Shown here piece by piece: positions 1 through 6,464 of a stretch of 12,813 nucleotides of DNA. The first letter of the stretch is position 1, and each line of letters starts with the position of its first letter. The notes beneath the pieces were generated by a model. It made no database searches. It was not told where the DNA came from and saw nothing but the letters and a program-made list of their open reading frames with translations. The stretch spans positions 1-12,813 of the forward strand of contig JAWUYA010000049.1 of NCBI GenBank assembly GCA_034111045.1. Reading direction: 5' to 3'. The stretch comes from JALJPB01 sp034111045. Its GTDB lineage: Bacteria > Pseudomonadota > Gammaproteobacteria > Enterobacterales > Alteromonadaceae. Position numbers and translations under genes: made by a program.

Positions 1-170
1 CCAGCCCCCAATAACGCTTGTGCTAGGCCCTGCCATTGGCCACTAATGCTTTGCAGCAGTAGTGCCAATAAAAGAGCAAAGAAGCAGAGCTTATTGGGAA
101 TGCGTTGATAGCGCAGATCAAGATATAACGCGCTGAACAACAACAATAAGGTTACTACTAACAGAGTCAT
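1..170 (-). CDS. tadV: Prepilin peptidase of the Tad/Flp pilus (CpaA/TadV type), 5' part only
   Basis: This is a partial gene running off the left edge; about 56 codons are visible from the ATG at 168-170, with no stop. The visible protein starts MTLLVVTLLLLFSALYLDLR, a hydrophobic segment leading into D18-x-R-x5-I24-P25-N26. That D-x-R...IPN pattern marks the first catalytic aspartate of A24 (GxGD) prepilin peptidases. A second hydrophobic stretch (about residues 29-41) follows. Members of the family are inner-membrane aspartic proteases that cleave the short leader of Flp pilins. The gene lies 16 bases downstream of the Flp pilin gene on the same strand, with AAAGG about 10 bases before the ATG, which is the usual flp-tadV order. 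The second catalytic motif (GxGD) would lie outside the window, so activity cannot be judged. A full-length PilD is less likely, because no N-terminal cytoplasmic cysteine domain precedes this part. Confidence 0.8.
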   Translation of the reverse strand, partial: MTLLVVTLLLLFSALYLDLRYQRIPNKLCFFALLLALLLQSISGQWQGLAQALLGA

Positions 171-186
171 GGTTATTGACCTTTAA

Positions 187-438
187 TTACACACAGTCGC
201 CTGCTGTAATTGCATCACCAGCACCAACACTAGTTTCAGCAACATCGGCTGGAGCTACAGTAAAACCACCCGCCGCACAACCCAAAGTCGTAATTTGTCC
301 AGTAGCATTATTACCTAAGGTAACAAATGCGCCCACCATAGCACCCACCACTAAACCACCGGCAATGGCATATTCAACCGCGGTCAAACCGCTTTCATCG
401 TTAATAAAATCTTTAATCAAACTGGTTACTTTACTCAT
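187..438 (-). CDS. flp: Flp/Fap-type pilin precursor
   Basis: An 83-residue prepilin, predicted to be the major subunit of a Tad (type IVc) pilus. A basic leader (residues 1-17, ending DESG) is followed by the Flp signature G17-LTAVEY with E22-Y23, then a hydrophobic helix to about residue 42. Cleavage is expected after G17 by the peptidase encoded just downstream; E22 is the conserved glutamate five residues after the cut. The C-terminal tail (residues 43-83) is Gly/Ala/Thr-rich and carries the only two cysteines, C54 and C82, which could form a disulfide loop. The mature chain of about 66 residues is longer than that of the shortest Flp pilins. The start is supported by GGAG 8 bases upstream of the ATG. 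The gene probably opens a Tad operon that continues to the left. Confidence 0.9.
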   Translation of the reverse strand: MSKVTSLIKDFINDESGLTAVEYAIAGGLVVGAMVGAFVTLGNNATGQITTLGCAAGGFTVAPADVAETSVGAGDAITAGDCV

Positions 439-462
439 ATAAATTCTCCAATAAATTAGTCT

Positions 463-479
463 GTAATATTTAGTATTAC
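463..479. promoter_or_regulatory. Inverted repeat GTAATA-N5-TATTAC in the flp leader
   Basis: GTAATA (463-468) and TATTAC (474-479) form perfect 6-base arms around a 5-base spacer, 25-41 bases upstream of the flp start codon. It could be an operator or a small leader hairpin. The right arm belongs to AGTATTAC, which also occurs twice just upstream of the AraC-type regulator gene. The function is inferred. A weak -35/-10 pair (TTGCTA, 16 bases, TATTAC on the minus strand) would place the repeat across the flp promoter. Confidence 0.35.
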
Positions 480-536
480 GTGTTTAGCAAGCGAGGGGTC
501 TTTTATCTAATGAGATTATTCAGTGCAGTTAAATAC

Positions 537-578
537 ACATTGAAAATGTACATTGAAAATGCACTTAAGCATGCACTT
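537..578. repeat. Short direct repeats upstream of flp
   Basis: Two adjoining 13-base copies, ACATTGAAAATGT (537-549) and ACATTGAAAATGC (550-562), differ only at the last base. They overlap a second pair, ATGCACTT at 559-566 and 571-578. The cluster lies in the 252-base gap between the flp start and the end of the L,D-transpeptidase gene, about 100-140 bases upstream of flp. It could hold binding sites for a regulator of the pilus genes or be simple sequence drift. I see no gene in the gap. Confidence 0.5.
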
Positions 579-690
579 CAAACACATTTAAAAAATTAAT
601 AACAACATCCTTGTCAATAACGATTCCTTGCTCATTCACTCAAATTAATCAACAGAATCAATGAGTGTGCTAATAAAGATAGACAAGAAT

Positions 691-2364
691 TTATTGCTTA
701 GCTAACACCACATTGCTAACTGTTGTACGAGATTGCGTATTTAAAGAAGCCTTAGCATCTAACTGATAAATGTCAGTTTGCCATTGCAGTTTTCCTGTCG
801 CTGCTACCCACACGGTTTGGTAGGTTAAGTAAACCGGTATTGACTGGGCTAGGGCAAAATGTTGGGTATGGGTTGAGCTAATAGCTTTACTAACTTGCTG
901 TTTTTTAGCTAGGTTTTGTTTAGCTAAGTCGAGTTTAGTTGGGCTTTGGTTAGTTAGGCTTTGGTTAGTTAGGCTTTGGTTAGTTAGGCTTTGGATAGTT
1001 GGGCTTAGATTAGTTAAAAGGTGCCTGGCCAACTGGCCTGCCGATTGTAACCTTACGCAACCATGACTCAGGGCTCTGTGGGTTTTATTAAAGAGATTTT
1101 TGGCTGGGGTGTCATGTAAATAAACCGAATGAAAATTTTTAATATTAAAGCGATATTTTCCTAAAGCATTATTTTTACCTGACGCTTGTACTAATTTATA
1201 TTTACCTAAGGCTTTTTTTATTGAGGCACTGTCATCAAATACCGGCTGAACAAGCCGATTATTGCCATAACCTTGGGTGAGCGTAAAATTTTGTCGTCTT
1301 AGAGAACCAGGATTGCTGGTGTTCTCTGGCAGTAATTCTTTATTCACAATATTATAAGGTGGGGTCCAGGTAGGATTGATGGTAACACTATTAACTTGAG
1401 TAACCATTATTGGCGTAGGATGCTTGCTATCACCAACGATCACTTTCATTGATAAGGTTTCTTGTTGGTTTTCAATTAAGGATAATTGATAAGAAGGGAT
1501 ATTAACCATCAAATAACGCTCAGGAGGAATACTGGGTAAGGACAACCAGCGCCACAAGTTTATTTGCATAATTTTAATACGCTGCTCAGGCGCTATATTA
1601 AGCGCTGAGATAGTTTGCGCATTTAATTGACCATTGTTATTTAAATCGTGCCGAGCCTGAAACTTTTGCAGAGCGATAATAATTTCCGGGTCAAAAATAT
1701 GCTGGCGGTAGGCCGAGTAATCCCCGCTGTTCAGATCACCTAAAGCAGACAAGATTTTACGAATTTTAACAATCTCTGGGTGCCCTTGTCCTAATGTAAA
1801 ACGTAGATTTTTATCAAGCCTTGGCCAGGTGCTTGTTGATAATTGTCGATAATAAGCAATGGCGGTTCTTAGGCGAACGACTTGATCAAACTGTGGTAAT
1901 AACTGGTCGACATAGCTTGCCAATTGATGATTTTTTACGGCTTGAATAATCTCTTCTTTGGGATTTTCTGTTGGTTTGAGCTGGTAGCCATTAAATAAGT
2001 TAGCGATATAAAACAATTGTTGGCTTAACTGTTGATCGGCTTGAGCAATATTAATGACACCTTCACTAATTTCATAAGATAAAGGGTTAATGCCCAAATC
2101 ATCAAGCAAACTCACTAATGAAAGCCCTGATAAGTTAAGTTTATGGTTATGGTTATGGTTATCAAACCAAAGATATTGTTGACCGTGGGTGGCAATAAGT
2201 TGCTGATAGTTAGGCTGCTCATTATTGAGCAGCGCAAAACGATTATCGGCTGCACCACTAAACATATGCATCGCAATTTTTTCATTAATACCAATACTTT
2301 GTTCATTGGCAACACAATGAGGGATTAACAGCATAATTAACCAAACAATGCTTTTTATTTTCAT
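691..2364 (-). CDS. Secreted L,D-transpeptidase, YcbB/LdtD type
   Basis: The product (557 residues) is a periplasmic peptidoglycan enzyme. The family makes 3-3 cross-links between meso-diaminopimelate residues, and some members attach proteins to the wall. Residues 1-19 form a signal peptide (hydrophobic core VWLIMLLI, likely cut after CVA). A scaffold region follows (about 30-190), then a peptidoglycan-binding helical domain (about 195-257, ALQKFQARHDLNNNGQL) and a YkuD catalytic domain starting near 283. The active-site signature is H417-D-T-P...S433-H434-G-C436-V-R-L, with C436 the nucleophile. The C-terminal QSIPVYLTYQTVWV and DIYQLD segments match the LdtD layout and length. Two in-frame tandem repeats lie inside: a His-Asn run (residues 69-74) and a pentapeptide repeat around SLTNQ after the catalytic cysteine. 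The gene follows the AraC-type regulator after a 134-base gap containing a possible promoter. Confidence 0.9.
   Translation of the reverse strand: MKIKSIVWLIMLLIPHCVANEQSIGINEKIAMHMFSGAADNRFALLNNEQPNYQQLIATHGQQYLWFDNHNHNHKLNLSGLSLVSLLDDLGINPLSYEISEGVINIAQADQQLSQQLFYIANLFNGYQLKPTENPKEEIIQAVKNHQLASYVDQLLPQFDQVVRLRTAIAYYRQLSTSTWPRLDKNLRFTLGQGHPEIVKIRKILSALGDLNSGDYSAYRQHIFDPEIIIALQKFQARHDLNNNGQLNAQTISALNIAPEQRIKIMQINLWRWLSLPSIPPERYLMVNIPSYQLSLIENQQETLSMKVIVGDSKHPTPIMVTQVNSVTINPTWTPPYNIVNKELLPENTSNPGSLRRQNFTLTQGYGNNRLVQPVFDDSASIKKALGKYKLVQASGKNNALGKYRFNIKNFHSVYLHDTPAKNLFNKTHRALSHGCVRLQSAGQLARHLLTNLSPTIQSLTNQSLTNQSLTNQSPTKLDLAKQNLAKKQQVSKAISSTHTQHFALAQSIPVYLTYQTVWVAATGKLQWQTDIYQLDAKASLNTQSRTTVSNVVLAKQ
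901..1020. repeat. 15-bp tandem repeat inside the L,D-transpeptidase gene
   Basis: The unit TTGGTTAGTTAGGCT occurs three times exactly (946-960, 961-975, 976-990). It is flanked by degenerate copies at 931-945 and 991-1005, with weaker ones out to 901 and 1020. Since 15 is a multiple of three, the repeat stays in frame and encodes a pentapeptide series: SPTIQ, three SLTNQ, SPTKL, DLAKQ, NLAKK. It occupies the segment between the catalytic HGCVRL region and the final strands of the YkuD domain, where E. coli LdtD has an unrelated linker. Confidence 0.9.
2141..2162. repeat. 6-bp tandem repeat encoding an Asn-His run
   Basis: TTATGG is repeated about 3.7 times without error. On the minus strand it encodes alternating Asn and His (residues 69-74) in the N-terminal part of the L,D-transpeptidase. 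It is in frame, so copy-number change would not break the gene. Confidence 0.85.
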
Positions 2365-2472
2365 TTTATTCCCTTAGCTCTGCTGGTTTTTATCGCCATA
2401 GGCTGCATTGGTTTTTACTACGATTTTGTTAGCTTCCTTATATAGCTTATGTTCTAGCTTGTTATCTCACTT

Positions 2473-2501
2473 ATTATACGCAGTATATTGGTTGTTCATT
2501 A
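2473..2501 (-). promoter_or_regulatory. Possible promoter of the L,D-transpeptidase gene
   Basis: On the minus strand there is a perfect -10 hexamer TATAAT (2478-2473) about 110 bases upstream of the L,D-transpeptidase start. The matching -35 position (about 2496-2501) reads TAATGA, a poor match that overlaps the last codon of the upstream regulator gene. The call rests mainly on the -10 element. Confidence 0.35.
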
Positions 2502-3356
2502 ACGATGAGCTAAACGACTAAGTTTGCTTTGTTTAACACTTGATACAGGTAACAGCTCCATTCTCAATTTTTGATAACGGTGATACAGGCAACTCAACTC
2601 AATGCCCCTTTCTTTTTTTATGTAAGCCGTTGGTGTGAGACCAATATGTTCTTTAAAATTTCGACAAAAATGTGATGGATTTGAAAAGCCAACTTCGAAG
2701 GAAACATTGGTAATTATAGCGTTCTCTTGAGTTAGTAAATATTCACTCTCTTCTAAACGTCGACATAAAATATACTGGCTGTAACCAATACCACAGAGGT
2801 CTTTAAACATATGACTAATGCGACTTGGGCTTAAATACAAACTGTTGGAAACTTGTAGTAATGACGGCGCATCAACATAATGTTTTTCAATTATTTCAAA
2901 TAAGTTTTCTAAGGGATGATTGATTAGCTCTTCTGTTGGTGGAATAAAACGACTGGGTAAAAAAGATTGCTCAATACATTCAATGTTAGTTGTTTCACTT
3001 ACTTCAAGTGAAAGCCCCTCAAGTGTCTTATTATTAAGCGGCAGCTTAAACACATCCTTGACCCTCAATTTAAGGGCGTGATGTAACATAGGAATAGAAA
3101 TTTGATTACTGATGATATAGAGTGATTTTGGCGATGAATTTCGATAGATTTGTTCTAAATTGTAGCTATGCACCTCTGACGGATAGTCCATTACATAAGC
3201 TATAGCACCTAAAGAGCCATTAAGCTTGGTGATATCATCTAGCGATGGAATAATTTTTGTATTTATTTTGCTCGCTAAGCCATTATAAATTGTTTCAACG
3301 GCTTCTTGATTACTGCCGACAATACCAAAACATGTGTTTGATTGATGAATAACCAT
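2499..3356 (-). CDS. AraC-family regulator with a receiver-like N-terminal domain
   Basis: A 285-residue cytoplasmic transcription factor. The C-terminal half (about 148-250) is an AraC/XylS double helix-turn-helix: first HTH around LLQVSNSLYLSPSRISHMFK, second around ITNVSFEVGFSNPSHFCRNF, then the typical HIGLTPTAYIKKER ending. The N-terminal half (about 7-118) has the rhythm of a response-regulator receiver: FGIVGS for strand 1, AYVMDYP with D57 at the usual phosphoacceptor place, and DVFKLPL with K104 at the conserved lysine. The acidic pair after strand 1 is missing (G14-S15 instead), so phosphorylation is doubtful and the domain may be a pseudo-receiver. About 35 basic residues extend past the HTH. 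AAGGAAG immediately before the ATG supports the start. Neighbouring Tad pilus and cell-wall genes are candidate targets, but no target can be proven here. No sensor kinase gene is in view. Confidence 0.82.
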   Translation of the reverse strand: MVIHQSNTCFGIVGSNQEAVETIYNGLASKINTKIIPSLDDITKLNGSLGAIAYVMDYPSEVHSYNLEQIYRNSSPKSLYIISNQISIPMLHHALKLRVKDVFKLPLNNKTLEGLSLEVSETTNIECIEQSFLPSRFIPPTEELINHPLENLFEIIEKHYVDAPSLLQVSNSLYLSPSRISHMFKDLCGIGYSQYILCRRLEESEYLLTQENAIITNVSFEVGFSNPSHFCRNFKEHIGLTPTAYIKKERGIELSCLYHRYQKLRMELLPVSSVKQSKLSRLAHR

Positions 3357-3365
3357 AACTTCCTT

Positions 3366-3383
3366 GTAATACTCGTAATACTC
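3366..3383. repeat. 9-bp direct repeat GTAATACTC x2 upstream of the AraC-type regulator
   Basis: Two exact head-to-tail copies (3366-3374, 3375-3383) lie 10-27 bases before the regulator start codon. Read on the minus strand they give GAGTATTAC twice, and AGTATTAC also occurs in the inverted repeat in front of flp. Tandem half-sites beside the start of an AraC-family gene suggest an autoregulatory operator. This is inference. Confidence 0.4.
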
Positions 3384-3592
3384 TTAATCATCAGGTTGTT
3401 AAACATTTATTCCTCGCACTTTAAAAAACACAAGAAAGTAACCGCTACACATATACTTTTATTTAAAAAAGCATAATAAACTCAACATATTTAGGTATAT
3501 AACACCCATCTATAATCAACTTAAATATGAGGTAATGGCCTAATTAACCCCTTATTTTTCTAATGGGTTAAAGACAAGTGTAGTCTATGTTA

Positions 3593-3638
3593 TTGACAAT
3601 GCTAATAGTATGTTCGCATTATTGTGTTTTGTTATAAT
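3593..3638 (+). promoter_or_regulatory. Promoter-like elements directed towards sbcB
   Basis: An extended -10 element TGTTATAAT (TG at 3630-3631, TATAAT at 3633-3638) fits the sigma-70 consensus but has no good -35. A perfect TTGACA (3593-3598) lies 18 bases upstream of CATTAT (3617-3622) and could form a second, overlapping promoter. Either start would leave a leader of roughly 260-280 bases before sbcB, the first gene on this strand. Confidence 0.45.
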
Positions 3639-3837
3639 GTTCTGCATTAACGGGTAGTGGGCTTATTACCTGCTTTAGCGGTTGGTGTAAACCCTAAATT
3701 GACCTGATCGATTCACCTTTGTGTTAATTCGGCTAGCTTTTTACACGTTTTTGAACAAAATTAGTAGGATAACGGCCCAATACTATAGAAGATGGTTTAT
3801 CATGGCTGTTGATGATAAATGTATTGTGGCTACATAC

Positions 3838-3885
3838 ATGCAATGCATACAACACATGCAATACATACAACACAATACAACACAT
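3838..3885. repeat. 18-bp tandem repeat just upstream of sbcB
   Basis: ATGCAATGCATACAACAC (3838-3855) is followed directly by ATGCAATACATACAACAC (3856-3873), one base different, then a partial copy AATACAACACAT (3874-3885). The repeat ends 23 bases before the preferred sbcB ATG. It would lie in the sbcB leader. Confidence 0.8.
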
Positions 3886-3908
3886 AAAAAATTAACCGGT
3901 TGATTTAT

Positions 3909-5384
3909 ATGAACAACAAAGAACATAAGGTTACACCAGGTAACACCATCAATCAGCCAAGCATCCTTTGGCACGATTATGAGACTTGGGGTGTAGCGCC
4001 AAAATTTGATAAGCCATCACAGTTTGCGGCAATAAGAACCGATGTTGATCTCAATATTATTGGCGAGCCTGAAGTATTTTATTGCCAGCCGCCACAAGAT
4101 TATTTACCGCAACCTGAAGCTTGTTTAGTTACCGGCATTACCCCACAAAAAGCGCAACGTGAAGGCTTGTCTGAGGCTGACTTTGCTGCTCGTATTCATG
4201 GCCTGTTTAGCCAACCCAACACCTGTGTTGCCGGTTATAACAACATTCGTTTTGATGACGAGGTTAGCCGCTATTTATTTTATCGCAACTTTTATGATCC
4301 CTATACTCGTGAATGGCAAAATGGTAATAGCCGTTGGGATATTATTGATTTGGTCAGGGCTTGTTATGCCTTGCGCCCTGAGGGTATTGAATGGCCAACC
4401 GTTGAGCGTGACGGTAAGCAAGTGGTTAGCTTTAGGCTTGAGCTATTAACCAAAGCCAATAACATTAGCCATGCAGCCGCACATGATGCCATGAGTGATG
4501 TGTACGCCACTATTGCCATGGCAAAATTGATTAAAGACAAACAGCCCAAACTTTATGATTTTATTTTTAACTTAAAAAACAAACGACAAGTGGCTGAGTT
4601 AATAGATGTGTATAATATGACGCCTATAGTGCATACCTCATCTAAAGTATCGTCAGAGCATGGCTGTACCAGTTGGTTTGCTCCTATTGGCTATCATCCG
4701 AGCAATAAAAATGCGGTTATTGCTGTTGACTTGGCCAAAGACCCCACGCCCCTATTTGAATTAACCAGTGAACAGATAAAAGCCCGTTTATATACCCGGT
4801 ATGACGACTTAGCCCCTGATGAATTGCCTATACCGGTAAAACTTATTCATATTAATAAGTGCCCGGTTATCGCGCCAGCAAAAACATTAATACCTGAAAA
4901 TGCCCAGCGCCTTAATATTCCCCGTGAGCTATGTTTAAAAAATTTAGCCTTGTTAAAAGCACATGATGATTTACGCGATAAACTCAGTGATGTTTTTGCC
5001 GTTGACTACGACAACTCAACCCCAGTAGATGCTGAGCAAGCACTGTACAGTGGCAGTTTTTTTTCTCATGGTGATAAAGCACAAATGGATATTTTACGCC
5101 AATTACCCCCTGAGCAACTTGGCAGCCACCCTTTTCAGTTTCAAGATGAGCGCCTAGCGGTGATGCTATTTCGTTACCGAGCCCGTAATTACCCCTACAC
5201 GCTAACCGGTGAAGAACAACAAAAATGGCAAGAGTACTGTACTAATAAATTACAGTACGGTGAAAAAGGTTTATTGAGTATTGAAGAATTTATGCAAAAA
5301 ATTGAAAACTTAGCCCATGAATATGAAAGTAATGAGAAGAAGATGAAGGTATTAAAGTCGTTGTATCAGTACGTTCAAGGTTAG
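3909..5384 (+). CDS. sbcB: Exodeoxyribonuclease I
   Basis: The product (491 residues) is the 3'-to-5' single-strand DNA exonuclease that works with SSB in mismatch repair and recombination. The N-terminal DEDDh exonuclease domain shows HDYETWG with D23 and E25, GYNNIRFDDE with D116, and AAHDAMSD with H192 and D197. These correspond to D15, E17, D108, H181 and D186 of the E. coli enzyme. The stretch YDPYTREWQNGNSRWD and the C-terminal RYRARNYPYTL segment (ExoI C-terminal domain) are also typical. Length is close to the 475 residues of E. coli; the N-terminus is about 8 residues longer. I chose the ATG at 3909; an in-frame TTG at 3900 would add three residues. Neither has a good ribosome binding site. 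It is the only plus-strand gene here and stands alone, converging on galU. Confidence 0.95.
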   Translation: MNNKEHKVTPGNTINQPSILWHDYETWGVAPKFDKPSQFAAIRTDVDLNIIGEPEVFYCQPPQDYLPQPEACLVTGITPQKAQREGLSEADFAARIHGLFSQPNTCVAGYNNIRFDDEVSRYLFYRNFYDPYTREWQNGNSRWDIIDLVRACYALRPEGIEWPTVERDGKQVVSFRLELLTKANNISHAAAHDAMSDVYATIAMAKLIKDKQPKLYDFIFNLKNKRQVAELIDVYNMTPIVHTSSKVSSEHGCTSWFAPIGYHPSNKNAVIAVDLAKDPTPLFELTSEQIKARLYTRYDDLAPDELPIPVKLIHINKCPVIAPAKTLIPENAQRLNIPRELCLKNLALLKAHDDLRDKLSDVFAVDYDNSTPVDAEQALYSGSFFSHGDKAQMDILRQLPPEQLGSHPFQFQDERLAVMLFRYRARNYPYTLTGEEQQKWQEYCTNKLQYGEKGLLSIEEFMQKIENLAHEYESNEKKMKVLKSLYQYVQG

Positions 5385-5450
5385 GGATTAAGGGGTTAAA
5401 GGATAAGATTAAACCAAACATTTAAACATCCCTTAACCTAACATTCTTTT
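5379..5450 (+). terminator. Possible terminator after sbcB
   Basis: Two alternative pairings exist. GGTTAGGGAT (5379-5388) can pair with ATCCCTTAACC (5428-5438) with one bulged base, or TTAAGGGGT (5388-5396) with ATCCCTTAA (5428-5436). A short T-run (5447-5450) follows a few bases later. The loops are long (over 30 bases) and the first arm overlaps the sbcB stop codon, so this is a weak terminator at best. The left arm lies in a degenerate G/T/A-rich near-repeat. Confidence 0.35.
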
Positions 5451-5498
5451 AAATTATTCGCTCATTTACCCTAATGTGGTTAAATTAACCGCCACCAC

Positions 5499-6398
5499 TT
5501 ACCCTAACAACTCATTCAAATAAGCTCGAAAGTCATCAGCCAATTCAGGATGACGCAAGCCATACTCAACATTAGCCTTCATATAGCCTAATTTAGAGCC
5601 ACAGTCATGAGACTTACCTGTCATGTGAAAAGCTTCAACGGTTTCTTTTTTCATTAACATGGCAATAGCGTCGGTTAACTGAATTTCATCGCCGGCACCG
5701 GGTAGTGTAAGCGCTAATAAATCCCAAATTTTTTCAGATAACACATAGCGGCCAACAACAGCTAAGTTTGAAGGGGCACTTTCAATCGAGGGTTTTTCAA
5801 CAATCGCCGTCATGGTTTCAGACTCGCCTGGCGTTAGCTCAACGCCGCCACAGTCAACCACACCATAACTGCTAACTTGCGCCATAGGAACAGGCTCTAC
5901 CATTATTTGGCTGTAGCCACCTACTGCGGCATAACGCGATAACATTGCCGCTAAGTTTTCAGTTTTTAAATCAGCACTCATATCATCTAAAATAACATCA
6001 GGAAGTACAACCACAAAAGGCTCATTACCAATAATAGGTCTAGCCTTTAATACCGCATGGCCTAAGCCCTTAGCTTCACCTTGGCGAACATGTAAAATGG
6101 TAACATCTTTAGGGCAAATGGCTTGAATTTCATCCAGTAATTGTCGTTTAACTCGCTGCTCTAAGGTGGTTTCAAGCTCAAAAGATTTATCAAAATGGTT
6201 TTCAATAGCATTTTTTGATGAATGGGTCACCAAAACAATTTCTTTAATGCCGGCGGCAACACATTCATTCACTATGTATTGGATCATGGGTTTATCAACA
6301 ATAGGCAGCATTTCTTTAGGAATAGCTTTAGTAGCAGGTAACATACGTGTACCTAAGCCAGCTACTGGTATTACGGCTTTTGTAATTTTGTTTAACAT
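5499..6398 (-). CDS. galU: UTP--glucose-1-phosphate uridylyltransferase
   Basis: GalU makes UDP-glucose and pyrophosphate from UTP and glucose-1-phosphate in the cytoplasm. The 299 residues match the family length (E. coli 302). The nucleotide-binding loop AGLGTRMLPATKAIPKEMLP lies at residues 13-32, LPDVILDD with metal-binding D134 at 132-139, EKPS with the phosphate-binding lysine K202 at 201-204, and GDEIQLTDAI at 236-245. The first loop reads GLGTRxLPATK, typical of GalU, and not GGSGTRLYPLT as in the dTTP enzyme RfbA in the same block. AAGGA 7 bases before the ATG supports the start. It is the last gene of the minus-strand block and supplies the substrate of the Ugd encoded two genes upstream. 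A housekeeping galU elsewhere in the genome is possible. Confidence 0.95.
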   Translation of the reverse strand: MLNKITKAVIPVAGLGTRMLPATKAIPKEMLPIVDKPMIQYIVNECVAAGIKEIVLVTHSSKNAIENHFDKSFELETTLEQRVKRQLLDEIQAICPKDVTILHVRQGEAKGLGHAVLKARPIIGNEPFVVVLPDVILDDMSADLKTENLAAMLSRYAAVGGYSQIMVEPVPMAQVSSYGVVDCGGVELTPGESETMTAIVEKPSIESAPSNLAVVGRYVLSEKIWDLLALTLPGAGDEIQLTDAIAMLMKKETVEAFHMTGKSHDCGSKLGYMKANVEYGLRHPELADDFRAYLNELLG

Positions 6399-6464
6399 TT
6401 ATTTCCTTTAAAGCTTTTGAATAATTTTATAGTAAAGACACTTTGAGCAATTGTTACAATCAAA

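Larger units (their letters stand above)
3357..3908. other. Gene-free divergent region between the AraC-type regulator and sbcB
   Basis: This 552-base AT-rich region holds the starts of two divergent genes and no convincing coding sequence. It contains a 9-bp duplication next to the regulator start (3366-3383), an inverted repeat at 3544-3571, promoter-like elements at 3593-3638 pointing to sbcB, and an 18-bp tandem repeat at 3838-3885. The inverted repeat pairs TTAACCC with GGGTTAA and, past one mismatch, TTA with TAA around a 6-base loop. No gene ends nearby that would need a terminator, so it is more likely a regulatory palindrome or chance. Confidence 0.6.

Noticed and set aside
176..442. 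Plus-strand reading frame opposite flp
   Set aside because: It is the antisense of a clear Flp pilin gene; its Pro/Ala-rich composition is what a Gly/Ala-rich gene gives on the opposite strand.
483..500. Sigma-54 promoter upstream of flp (CTTGCT on the minus strand)
   Set aside because: The -12-like TTGCT is present, but no GG lies at the required distance for a -24 element.
3640..3740. tRNA or known structured RNA in the sbcB leader
   Set aside because: The sequence GATCGATTCACC looks slightly like a T-loop, but no acceptor stem or anticodon arm can be folded around it.
3721..3903. A 60-codon plus-strand reading frame upstream of sbcB
   Set aside because: It starts with GTG without a clear ribosome binding site, much of its C-terminal half is just the translated 18-bp tandem repeat, and it resembles no family I know.
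3900..3908. TTG at 3900 as the sbcB start
   Set aside because: An ATG three codons later is available, no ribosome binding site favours TTG, and the conserved part of the protein begins well after both.
5476..5495. Terminator for galU at the GGTTAA/TTAACC palindrome
   Set aside because: The palindrome has almost no loop, and no T-run follows on the minus strand.
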